Assembly: GCA_016210125.1 (NCBI GenBank) | Contig: JACQUS010000524.1 | Location: 1 to 6,349, forward strand | Direction of reading: 5' to 3' | Length of the DNA stretch: 6,349 nucleotides | Source: Chloroflexota bacterium | GTDB taxonomy: Bacteria; Chloroflexota; UBA6077; FW602-bin22; JACQUS01 | In this document: piece after piece, positions 1-5,352 of the stretch | Position numbering within the stretch: position 1 is the stretch's first letter | Layout: each line of letters begins with the position of its first letter | The notes under the pieces: model-generated | Seen by the model: the letters and a program-made list of their open reading frames with translations, nothing else | Database searches by the model: none | What the model was told of the DNA's origin: nothing | Translations under genes and position numbers: made by a program

Positions 1-28
1 ACTGCGCAGAATGGCTCTTCTGCGAAGT
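1..28. repeat. Imperfect inverted repeat upstream of vapBC, possible operator
   Basis: Two 11-base arms (1-11 and 18-28) are reverse complements except for one mismatch (4 against 25), around a 6-base loop. The perfect core is CGCAGAA (5-11) and TTCTGCG (18-24). It lies just upstream of the extended -10 of the vapBC operon and covers where a -35 would be. Phd/YefM antitoxins commonly bind palindromes in their own promoters, so an autoregulatory operator is a reasonable inference. There is no T-run after it, so it does not look like an intrinsic terminator. The left arm touches the window edge and may extend further. Confidence 0.45.
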
Positions 29-36
29 GTAGGCCG

Positions 37-45
37 TGCTATACT
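37..45 (+). promoter_or_regulatory. Extended -10 promoter of vapBC
   Basis: TGCTATACT matches the extended -10 pattern TGnTATAAT at all but one hexamer position. No good -35 hexamer is present 16-18 bases upstream, as is usual for extended -10 promoters. A transcript would start near base 52 and give a leader of about 33 bases before the ATG at 85. Confidence 0.5.
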
Positions 46-84
46 GTAGCCACACATGTGATCACAAGAGCAGGAGCGGCCGGG

Positions 85-345
85 ATGTCCACCGTCGGCG
101 TGCGCGAGCTGAAAATCCACGCCAGCCACATTCTACGCCGCGTGCGCGCCGGCGAGGTGGTCGACGTGACCCACCGCGGGCGGGTCGTCGCACGCCTGCT
201 GCCGATCGGCCCAGCCGGTCCGAGCGATGAGGAGGCGGTGTCCGTCTGGGCCGACCTCGACCAGCTAGCCGCCGAGATCGGCGCCCGCTGGCCGGCCGAC
301 GCCACGGCCGCCGATGCCGTGCGCGAAGGTCGGCGCGAGCTGTGA
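85..345 (+). CDS. Type II antitoxin, Phd/YefM family
   Basis: 86-residue antitoxin expected to neutralise the PIN toxin encoded next to it and to repress the operon by binding DNA. The N-terminal half has the Phd/YefM pattern: STVGVRELKIHAS, then a basic helix LRRVRAGEVVDVTHRG and the strand RVVARLLPIGP; this part normally dimerises and binds DNA. The acidic/Ala-rich C-terminal half (from about residue 50) ends in DAVREGRREL and would be the toxin-binding tail. I chose ATG at 85 because AGGAG (72-76) lies 8 bases upstream and the family motif begins directly after it; an in-frame GTG at 58 would add nine residues without a good ribosome-binding site. Its stop overlaps the start of vapC in GTGA (342-345), suggesting coupled translation. 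GC content is host-like. The family assignment is by motif; the partner is inferred from position. Confidence 0.85.
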   Translation: MSTVGVRELKIHASHILRRVRAGEVVDVTHRGRVVARLLPIGPAGPSDEEAVSVWADLDQLAAEIGARWPADATAADAVREGRREL

Positions 346-758
346 TCGTCGTCGACGCCAGCGTGTTGGTTAGCGTCCTCGTGCCCCAGTATGCCCGGCA
401 CGCCACGAGTCGCCGCTGGCTGGAGGGCGTGGCAAGCCGTGGAGAGCGCCTCGTTGCGCCGGCCCTCGCGCTGGCCGAGATCGCCGGGGCCATCGCCAGG
501 CGCACGGGCAACCCGGCGCTCGCCCACCGCGCTGTGCACCACCTCCTGCGCGTCCCCGGTATGCGTCTTGTGCCTGTGGATCGCGCGCTCGGACTGCGAG
601 CCGCGGGTCTCGCGGCGGATCTACGGCTTCGCGGCGCTGACGCTCTTTATGTCGCGGTAGCCCAGCGCCTGGGCGTCCCCTTGGCGACGTGGGATGCAGA
701 GCAGCTCGACCGAGCTGAGGGGACCACCGTCGTGCGCACACCCGAGGGTCTGAGCTAG
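342..758 (+). CDS. vapC: VapC-like PIN-domain ribonuclease toxin
   Basis: 138-residue PIN-domain protein, the usual length for VapC toxins, which are Mg2+-dependent ribonucleases that commonly cut tRNA or rRNA. The acidic metal-binding residues are all visible: D5 in IVVDASV, E46 in LALAEIAGAI, D100 in RGADALYVAVA and D118 in LATWDAEQL. There is no signal peptide or membrane segment. The GTG start overlaps the antitoxin stop by four bases, so the toxin is probably made by translational coupling. The gene appears intact. Its TAG stop (756-758) overlaps the stop of the convergent hydantoinase B-type gene (755-757) on the other strand, with no room for a terminator, so the two transcripts should overlap antisense. 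The RNA target cannot be predicted. Confidence 0.9.
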   Translation: MIVVDASVLVSVLVPQYARHATSRRWLEGVASRGERLVAPALALAEIAGAIARRTGNPALAHRAVHHLLRVPGMRLVPVDRALGLRAAGLAADLRLRGADALYVAVAQRLGVPLATWDAEQLDRAEGTTVVRTPEGLS

Positions 759-2458
759 CCGCCCCGCAGCCGGCGCGTCGCCTCCCAGTCGATCGCCCGC
801 CGCGTGAGGTCCACGACGACGCCGTAGTCCTCCCGCGCGCGCTCTGGCGAGACGTAGCCGTCGAGCACGTCGTCGAGCACGGCCTGCGGATCGCGCTCCC
901 GCGGGTCGCCGTAGCCGCCGGCGCCGGCCGACTGCGCGTGGAAGACCTGGCCGGGCAGCACGCGCATCGTCTTCTTCGCGTGCAGCGGCTGGCCGTCGAG
1001 CAGCACCGCCGCCGGCGCGCCCGGCAGCCCGCCGAAGAGGCCCTGCGGCGGGTGGGCTATGCGGTCCATACGCACGCCGACGGTGATCGGGTCCTCGGCA
1101 TACGAGCGCCAGACGAAGTACTGGCCCGGCCCGCCGCGGTAGCGCCCGGCGCCGCCGGAGTCATCGACCAGCTCCTTGCGCAGGAACAGGACCGGCCGCT
1201 CGTTCTCCGGCACCTCGACCGGCATGCTGGCGATGTTCGCCGGCCAGCCGAGCGGCGCCAGGCCGTCCATCGTCGGCCGCGCACCGAAGCCGCCATTCGC
1301 GAACATGATCTCGACGTAGCGCCGCCCGCCGTGGCCCGTGCCCGTATAGGCCGAGAGCACTGGCGGGCTGCCGGCGTCGGCGACGACGCGGTCGGGCACG
1401 ACCGGCGCCAGCGTGCGGAAGACGAGCGCCTGGAGATACATCGACACCAGCGCCCGGCCGCCCAGCGGCGCCGGCGGCTGCGGGTTGACGATCGTGCCCT
1501 CCGGGGCGTGCCAGCGGATCGCCCGCAGCGTGGCGCCGTTCACCGGCGAGGCCGGCCGCGCAACGCAGATCAGCGCGTGCGCCGTGTCGGCGTAGGCGAA
1601 GCGCCAGGCGCAGTTGATGCCGTGCTCGTCCTGCGGCGACGTGCCGGTGAGGTCGACGAAGAGCTCGTCGGCCTCGACAGTGATGGCGCAGCGCAGCGTC
1701 AGCGGGCTGTCGAAGCCGTCGGTCTCGATCGCGCCGTGATACGTACCGCGCGGGATGGCGGCGATGGCGCGGCGCATAGCCGCCTCGGAGCGCGCCAGCA
1801 CCTCGGCGCCCAGAGCCTCGAGGTCCGGCAGCCCTTTCTCCGCCAGAAACTCCACCACGCGGCGGGCCATGGTCTCGTTGGCGGCGAGCTGCGCCAGCAG
1901 GTCGCCGCCAACGATGTCCGGCACGCGCACGTTCAGGCGGATGATGCGGAAGAGGTCGTCGTTGGGCTCGCCGCGGCGGAAGAGCTTGGCGATCGGATAG
2001 CGCACGCCCTCCTCGAAGACCTCGCGCGCGTCGGCCGAGAGCAACCGGCCGCCCATGTCGGGCGAGTGCGAGACGCAGGCCGCGTAGCCGACGACACGGC
2101 CGCGGTGGAAGATCGGCGTGACCATGAACACGTCGTTGACCTGGCTCGCGCCGATCCACGGATCGTTCGTCATCAGTGTGTCGCCGGGCTCCAGGCACGC
2201 AGGCGGGTACGCGGAGATGAAGTCCTTCACCGCCAGGGCCAGGCAGCCGACGAACGCCGGCAGCCCGTGGCGGCCCTGGGCGATCATCTCGCCGTGTGCG
2301 TCGAACAGCGCGCAGCTAAAGTCCCAGGCGTCGGTGACGATGCGCGAGAACGCGGTGCGCAGCAGCGTCGCCGTGGCCTCGTCGACGATCGCCTGGAGCT
2401 TGCTCCAGTGCATCGTCAGGCTGACCGCGTCGAGCGTCCGCGTCGCATCCTGCACCAT
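755..2458 (-). CDS. Hydantoinase B / oxoprolinase family protein (HyuB-like)
   Basis: 567 residues, a normal full length for the HyuB family (N-methylhydantoinase B, 5-oxoprolinase C-terminal half, acetone carboxylase alpha-like subunits), which with HyuA perform ATP-dependent opening of cyclic amides or carboxylation. Family signatures occur in order: TLLRTAFSRI...DFSCALFDAHGEMIAQG (31-62), the NDPW and VNDVFMVTPIFHRG block (98-120), SHSPDMGGRL (130-139), GGDLLAQLAANE (184-195), GGAGRYRGG (435-443) and GGYGDPRERDP (514-524). I chose ATG at 2458 over a GTG at 2491 because a strong purine-rich ribosome-binding site lies 6 bases upstream; the extra 11 residues are not family-like. No HyuA gene adjoins it: upstream is an unknown gene, downstream the TA module. 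The ending resembles complete family members, so the gene is not obviously truncated. Substrate is unknown, and the family contains several activities. Confidence 0.9.
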   Translation of the reverse strand: MVQDATRTLDAVSLTMHWSKLQAIVDEATATLLRTAFSRIVTDAWDFSCALFDAHGEMIAQGRHGLPAFVGCLALAVKDFISAYPPACLEPGDTLMTNDPWIGASQVNDVFMVTPIFHRGRVVGYAACVSHSPDMGGRLLSADAREVFEEGVRYPIAKLFRRGEPNDDLFRIIRLNVRVPDIVGGDLLAQLAANETMARRVVEFLAEKGLPDLEALGAEVLARSEAAMRRAIAAIPRGTYHGAIETDGFDSPLTLRCAITVEADELFVDLTGTSPQDEHGINCAWRFAYADTAHALICVARPASPVNGATLRAIRWHAPEGTIVNPQPPAPLGGRALVSMYLQALVFRTLAPVVPDRVVADAGSPPVLSAYTGTGHGGRRYVEIMFANGGFGARPTMDGLAPLGWPANIASMPVEVPENERPVLFLRKELVDDSGGAGRYRGGPGQYFVWRSYAEDPITVGVRMDRIAHPPQGLFGGLPGAPAAVLLDGQPLHAKKTMRVLPGQVFHAQSAGAGGYGDPRERDPQAVLDDVLDGYVSPERAREDYGVVVDLTRRAIDWEATRRLRGG

Positions 2459-2464
2459 GGCGCG

Positions 2465-2476
2465 CCCTCTCCCTCC
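2465..2476 (-). promoter_or_regulatory. Ribosome-binding site fixing the hyuB-like start
   Basis: On the minus strand this reads GGAGGGAGAGGG, six bases before ATG at 2458. It supports that start over the in-frame GTG at 2491, which would place this purine tract inside the coding region. Confidence 0.6.
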
Positions 2477-2521
2477 GCATGCCCGCGGCACGTTTCGTTA
2501 TGTCGTTTCGCTCCGATAGCG

Positions 2522-2544
2522 GCGACGTCGCGACCCGACGTCGC
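2522..2544. repeat. Inverted repeat, 9-base stem
   Basis: Arms GCGACGTCG (2522-2530) and CGACGTCGC (2536-2544) flank a 5-base loop. Each arm contains the 8-base palindrome CGACGTCG, so the site also reads as two direct copies of a palindrome. It lies in the leader region of the hyuB-like gene and could be a dimer-binding operator or a hairpin. Confidence 0.5.
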
Positions 2545-2565
2545 ACCCCCTACCCAAAGGCGCGG

Positions 2566-2585
2566 GAAGGGGGACCGCCCCCTTC
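2566..2585. repeat. Hairpin with 8-base stem
   Basis: GAAGGGGG (2566-2573) pairs with CCCCCTTC (2578-2585) around the loop ACCG. No T-run follows on either strand, so it is not a standard intrinsic terminator. Confidence 0.5.
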
Positions 2586-2633
2586 TGCCTCCAGTGAACA
2601 TGGCTTGCAGCCGGGGTTGGCCCCGCCCCTCCC

Positions 2634-2671
2634 GGAGTGAGACGCAGAGGGGCGAAGCCCCTCTGCACTCC
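2634..2671. repeat. Long hairpin with GAA triloop
   Basis: A perfect 10-base stem (GCAGAGGGGC at 2644-2653, GCCCCTCTGC at 2657-2666) closes on a GAA triloop. The loop and closing pairs read GCGAAGC, known as an exceptionally stable DNA mini-hairpin. An outer stem GGAGT (2634-2638) with ACTCC (2667-2671) extends it across a one-sided bulge. There is no T-run on either side, so a mobile or structural repeat seems more likely than a terminator. Confidence 0.6.
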
Positions 2672-2776
2672 CCCTGGCGCGCCCGCGGCCTTTCATTCAT
2701 CGCTTGCGTCCCGCAGGGACGTCGCCAACCCCCTGAGAATGCCCGACCCCGGTGGGGATGCCCCGCCCCGCTCGAC

Positions 2777-2817
2777 GGGGGAATACAAAGGCGGCTTCGC
2801 TCCCATTGTATTCCCCC
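2777..2817. repeat. Inverted repeat with 12-base arms
   Basis: GGGGGAATACAA (2777-2788) is the exact reverse complement of 2806-2817. The 17 bases between can form a small inner hairpin. The arms are unusually AT-containing for this gap. The right arm shares CCCCC (2813-2817) with the 28-base palindrome that follows, so both structures cannot form together. Confidence 0.6.
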
Positions 2818-2840
2818 TCTCCCGCGCGCGGGAGAGGGGG
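2813..2840. repeat. Perfect 28-base palindrome, REP-like
   Basis: The left half, CCCCCTCTCCCGCG, is mirrored exactly by 2827-2840 with no spacer; as single strand it would fold into a 12-base stem with a 4-base loop. Sequences of this CTCTCCCGC...GCGGGAGAG type, followed as here by a G-rich GGGGGTGAGG stretch, are familiar as dispersed intergenic repeats in several high-GC bacteria. Assignment to such a family is from memory of the pattern, not a search. It sits downstream of the unknown 165-codon minus-strand gene and could block 3' exonucleases on that mRNA. Confidence 0.65.
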
Positions 2841-2911
2841 ACCGAGGGGGTGAGGCGCTCCCGGCCCGGCCGGTGCGCCACGGCGCATAAACCTCTCCCC
2901 CGGGCGGAATG

Positions 2912-3409
2912 CTAGCCGGCCGGCAGCAGCGGCGCTACCGCGCGGTAGAAGCGCACGACGAGCGCGCTGAGCTGCGCGACCGCCGCGGCCTGGTCGCCCA
3001 GGCTGACCGGCGGCGCGTTGTGCTGTACCTCGAAGGCCCGCGGCGCGACGACCGGCGCGGCGCCGAGCGGCGCGCACGCGGCCGTGATCGCGGCCTGCGG
3101 CAGGTCGGGCCAGCGCGGCTGCAGCGCGTGGAAGCCGACCTGCGCCGTCCCCTGGGGCAGGTCGAGCACGCAGCCGACGTGCACCTCCCACATGGCGTAG
3201 CCGGCGAAGGAGAAGGCCACCCAGGTGAACGACGAGCCGCGCGCGCGGGCCGCGGCGACGTAGGGGTCGTCGGCGCGCTGCGCGAGCCGGAGGCCTGAGT
3301 GTGCCGCCGCGGCCGGGTGGTCGGCCCGGAGCTGCGGCAGTGCCAGGGCGGCGACCTGGTCCATCAGCCGCTCGGCCTCGGCCAACGTAAGACCGGCACG
3401 ATCGCTCAT
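2912..3409 (-). CDS. Hypothetical protein, 165 residues
   Basis: I do not recognise the family. The protein is probably cytosolic: no signal peptide and no clear membrane helix. An Ala/Leu-rich helical N-terminus (residues 1-56, including LTLAEAERLMDQVAALALPQL) leads into an aromatic, probably beta-rich core (61-95: SFTWVAFSFAGYAMWEVHVG, then GTAQVGFHAL), a proline-rich linker (96-128) and an amphipathic C-terminal helix (about 137-162). The alternation of strands and final helix suggests a small alpha/beta domain. The start ATG at 3409 has AGGAG about 11 bases upstream, rather far, and a TGTAAT box further upstream (3452-3457). It reads in the same direction as the hyuB-like gene but 453 hairpin-rich bases separate them, so one operon is uncertain. 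GC-rich third positions and the absence of a better overlapping frame support it as real. Confidence 0.65.
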   Translation of the reverse strand: MSDRAGLTLAEAERLMDQVAALALPQLRADHPAAAAHSGLRLAQRADDPYVAAARARGSSFTWVAFSFAGYAMWEVHVGCVLDLPQGTAQVGFHALQPRWPDLPQAAITAACAPLGAAPVVAPRAFEVQHNAPPVSLGDQAAAVAQLSALVVRFYRAVAPLLPAG

Positions 3410-3451
3410 CGGGTGTCTCTCTCCTGTTTTCGCCGCGGCCGAAGTGCTGCG

Positions 3452-3457
3452 ATTACA
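3452..3457 (-). promoter_or_regulatory. Possible -10 box for the 165-codon gene
   Basis: The minus strand reads TGTAAT, one base from TATAAT, 42 bases before the ATG at 3409. No convincing -35 is visible, so this is a weak candidate. Confidence 0.25.
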
Positions 3458-3611
3458 AGTTGCCTCTCAGGGGCCGGCCCGCCGTGCCCCGGGTACAGGA
3501 CCCAGAGCGGGCGAAGCGCGCGCCCGACTCCCCGTCCTCATCCCCGATCGCGCGCCAGCGAAGCCGGGCGACCCCTCTGTGCTCGCAGCATAGCGCCTTG
3601 CCGCACGCACG

Positions 3612-3623
3612 GCGACTAGTCGC
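3612..3623. repeat. 12-base palindrome
   Basis: GCGACTAGTCGC is its own reverse complement. It lies 7 bases beyond the stop of the short minus-strand ORF and could be a dimeric regulator site; a chance origin is also possible. Confidence 0.35.
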
Positions 3624-3630
3624 GCCCCCG

Positions 3631-3789
3631 CTAGCGCTCCGGCGGCCGCCCGCCACCGCCGAACGTGGCCTGGAGGCTGCGGATGAGCGCCCGGCGCTCG
3701 GCCGGCAGCAGCCGGGCCTCTGGACGCACCGAGCCGTACATCGCCATCAGCATGGCGCCCTTCTGCACGATCTCGGCCGGCGAGCGCAT
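3631..3789 (-). CDS. Possible small protein or gene remnant, 52 codons
   Basis: From ATG at 3789 this frame encodes 52 residues beginning MRSPAEIVQKGAMLMAMYG, then VRPEARLLPAERRALIRSLQ, and ending in a Gly/Arg/Pro-rich tail. Nearly all third codon positions are G or C while second positions are clearly lower, as expected for real genes in this DNA and unlike neighbouring open frames. The residue pattern suggests two short amphipathic helices. The frame stays open upstream to 3978, but that part is Arg-rich, with no protein-like character. It has no good ribosome-binding site, so it may be the 3' end of a decayed or frameshifted gene. No family recognised. Confidence 0.35.
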   Translation of the reverse strand: MRSPAEIVQKGAMLMAMYGSVRPEARLLPAERRALIRSLQATFGGGGRPPER

Positions 3790-3834
3790 CGGGAGAAGTC
3801 GCGCCGACGCGCTCGCGACGGCGCTCCACGACCG

Positions 3835-3843
3835 TGGTATAAG
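3835..3843 (+). promoter_or_regulatory. Candidate extended -10 promoter toward the CoA-transferase
   Basis: TGGTATAAG matches TGnTATAAT except for the last base. It is the only AT-rich box in the gap between 3460 and 4058. If used, it would give a leader of roughly 210 bases before the CoA-transferase start at 4059. The minus strand of the same spot contains TTATAC, so it could serve the leftward short ORF instead. Confidence 0.3.
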
Positions 3844-3849
3844 TTGAGC

Positions 3850-4047
3850 CAGGGCGCCCTCGCCCGCCAGGTCAGCAGCAGCTCGTGCGCGACGACACTC
3901 GCGCGGAAGGTCGCAGCGCCGGCGGGGCCGGAAGCGCTGGCGTGCGCGCCGGCCGATGCCGGCGCAGGGACGGCGCACGACCGGCCAGCGAGCCGCGCCG
4001 CCCGCGGCCGAGTGCGCGGGCGCTCGGCACAGAAACGCTAGGAAAGC
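3850..4047. other. Non-coding stretch upstream of the CoA-transferase
   Basis: The frame of the CoA-transferase stays open back to 3885, but the extension is Arg/Ala/Gly-rich and unlike any family member, so I treat it as leader or promoter DNA. No riboswitch, RNA gene or convincing repeat is visible. Confidence 0.4.
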
Positions 4048-4058
4048 AGGGGAGACGT

Positions 4059-5306
4059 ATGAGCACCGGCCAGAGCGCGCATGAGAGCGACGACCGGAGC
4101 GCCGATCAAAGCGCCGAGCGCGCGCTGCCCCTCGGTGGCCTGCGCGTCATCGACTGCGCGACGCTGCTCGCCGGGCCGATCATCGCCATGCTCCTCGGCG
4201 ACTTCGGCGCCGAGGTCGTCAAGGTCGAGCACCCGCGCGGCGACCCGCTGCGCGGCCACGGCCACCAGAAGGGCGGCGTCGGGCTGCTCTGGAAAATGGT
4301 CAGCCGCAACAAGAAAGCCGTCACGCTGAGCCTGAGCACGCCGGCCGGGGCGGAGATCTTCAAGCGCCTAGTGGCGGCGGCCGACGTGGTGGTCGAGAAC
4401 TTCCGCCCCGGCACCATGGAGCGCTGGGGGCTCGGCTGGGAGGTGCTGCACGCGCTCAACCCGCGGCTGATCATGGTGCGTGTCACCGGCTTCGGCCAGG
4501 AGGGGCCGTACGCGCAGCGCGCCGGCTTCGGCACGCTCGCCGAGGCCATGTCCGGCTTCGCGCACATCACCGGCGAGCCGGACGGCCCGCCGCAGCTCCC
4601 GCCGTTCGGCCTGGCCGACGGCATCTGCGCCCTGACGGGCTTCGGCGCCACGCTCACGGCCCTCTACCATCGTGACCTGCGCGGCGGCGAGGGGCAGATG
4701 ATCGACCTGGCCATCTACGAGCCCATCCTGAGCATCCTCGGCGCGCAGGTGACGGTCTACGACCAGCTCGGCGTTATCCAGCAGCGCACCGGCAACCGCA
4801 GCCCGAACGTCGCCCCGCGCAACATGTACCGCACGAAGGACGGCCGCTGGATGGCCGTCTCGACCAGCGCCGACACGGTCGCCGAGCGGGTCATGCGCCT
4901 GGTCGGCCACCCTGAGGTCGTCGACCAGCCGTGGTTCAAGACGGCCAAGGGCCGCGCCGAGCACGTCGACGAGCTCGACCTCAAGGTCGCCGCGTGGATC
5001 GCCGCGCGCCCAATGGACGAGGTGCTGCGTGCCTTCGAGGAGGCCCAGGCGGCCATCGCGCCGGTCTACGACGCCTCGCACGTGGTGGCCGATCCACACT
5101 TCCAGCACCGCCAGACGATCATCTCGGTCGACGACGCGGAGCTGGGGCCGCTGAAGATGCAGAACGTCATCGCGCGGCTGTCGGCGACGCCGGGGCGCAT
5201 CCGCTGGGCTGGGCCGCCGCTCGGCGCGCACACCGCCGAGGTGCTTGGCGTGCTCGGCTACACGCCGGCCGACCTGGCGCGGCTGCGGGACGACGGCGTC
5301 ATCTGA
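4059..5306 (+). CDS. CaiB/BaiF (Frc-type) family III CoA-transferase
   Basis: 415 residues, normal for family III CoA-transferases, cytosolic dimeric enzymes that move CoA between acids (formyl-, succinyl- or carnitinyl-CoA types) through an aspartyl-CoA thioester; racemases also belong here. Family blocks in order: LPLGGLRVIDCATLLAGP and LLGDFGAEVVKVEHPRGD (23-62), RNKKAVTLSL (83-92), ADVVVENFRPGTMERWGL (108-125), GFGQEGPYAQRAGF (144-157) and GGEGQMIDLA. The catalytic aspartate is most likely D187 in FGLADGICAL. The start at 4059 has AGGGGAG (4048-4054) just upstream; the first 22 residues are a polar tail that precedes the conserved fold. No partner CoA-ligase or dehydrogenase adjoins it, so donor and acceptor cannot be named. 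The MNT-HEPN module begins 46 bases downstream without an obvious terminator, so read-through is possible. Confidence 0.93.
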   Translation: MSTGQSAHESDDRSADQSAERALPLGGLRVIDCATLLAGPIIAMLLGDFGAEVVKVEHPRGDPLRGHGHQKGGVGLLWKMVSRNKKAVTLSLSTPAGAEIFKRLVAAADVVVENFRPGTMERWGLGWEVLHALNPRLIMVRVTGFGQEGPYAQRAGFGTLAEAMSGFAHITGEPDGPPQLPPFGLADGICALTGFGATLTALYHRDLRGGEGQMIDLAIYEPILSILGAQVTVYDQLGVIQQRTGNRSPNVAPRNMYRTKDGRWMAVSTSADTVAERVMRLVGHPEVVDQPWFKTAKGRAEHVDELDLKVAAWIAARPMDEVLRAFEEAQAAIAPVYDASHVVADPHFQHRQTIISVDDAELGPLKMQNVIARLSATPGRIRWAGPPLGAHTAEVLGVLGYTPADLARLRDDGVI

Positions 5307-5312
5307 TTGGCG

Positions 5313-5321
5313 TGGTATGAT
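5313..5321 (+). promoter_or_regulatory. Extended -10 promoter of the MNT-HEPN operon
   Basis: TGGTATGAT differs from TGnTATAAT at one position and starts 7 bases after the stop of the CoA-transferase. No good -35 is seen. Transcription would begin near 5328, giving a short leader before ATG at 5353. An ATG lies inside the element (5317), which argues against that codon being the real start. Confidence 0.5.
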
Positions 5322-5352
5322 AAACAAGCTAACAGGCAAAGAGGCTCCACGT

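Larger units (their letters stand above)
3410..3630. other. Gap without a recognised gene, part of the 649-base divergent intergenic region
   Basis: The only open frames here are Arg/Pro/Ala-rich and not protein-like. The stretch holds the palindrome GGGCCGGCCC (3471-3480), a hairpin with arms CGGGCG/CGCCCG (3508-3513, 3521-3526), two GCGAAGC mini-hairpin motifs (3511, 3558) and the palindrome GCGACTAGTCGC (3612-3623). It should contain the promoter of the leftward 165-codon gene. No tRNA or other RNA gene is recognisable. Confidence 0.5.

Noticed and set aside
39..542. 167-codon minus-strand open frame over vapBC
   Set aside because: Ser/Arg/Thr/Pro-rich shadow frame; both plus-strand proteins match known families with catalytic residues.
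2634..2671. Intrinsic terminator for a flanking gene
   Set aside because: The stem is strong but no T-run follows on either strand, and it is not immediately after a stop codon.
938..2890. 650-codon plus-strand open frame
   Set aside because: It lies antisense to the hyuB-like gene, is rich in Arg, Ala, His and Val in no protein-like order, and runs on through the repeat gap. It is the mirror of strongly biased codons on the other strand.
2490..2911. CRISPR array
   Set aside because: The stems differ from one another, and there are no regularly spaced direct repeats or cas genes.
3885..4058. N-terminal extension of the CoA-transferase back to 3885
   Set aside because: The added 58 residues are Arg/Gly/Ala-rich and unlike the family; ATG at 4059 has a good ribosome-binding site.
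4368..5339. 323-codon minus-strand open frame antisense to the CoA-transferase
   Set aside because: Low-complexity Arg/Val/Asp/Gly-rich sequence with no motif; the plus strand carries an unmistakable CaiB-family protein.
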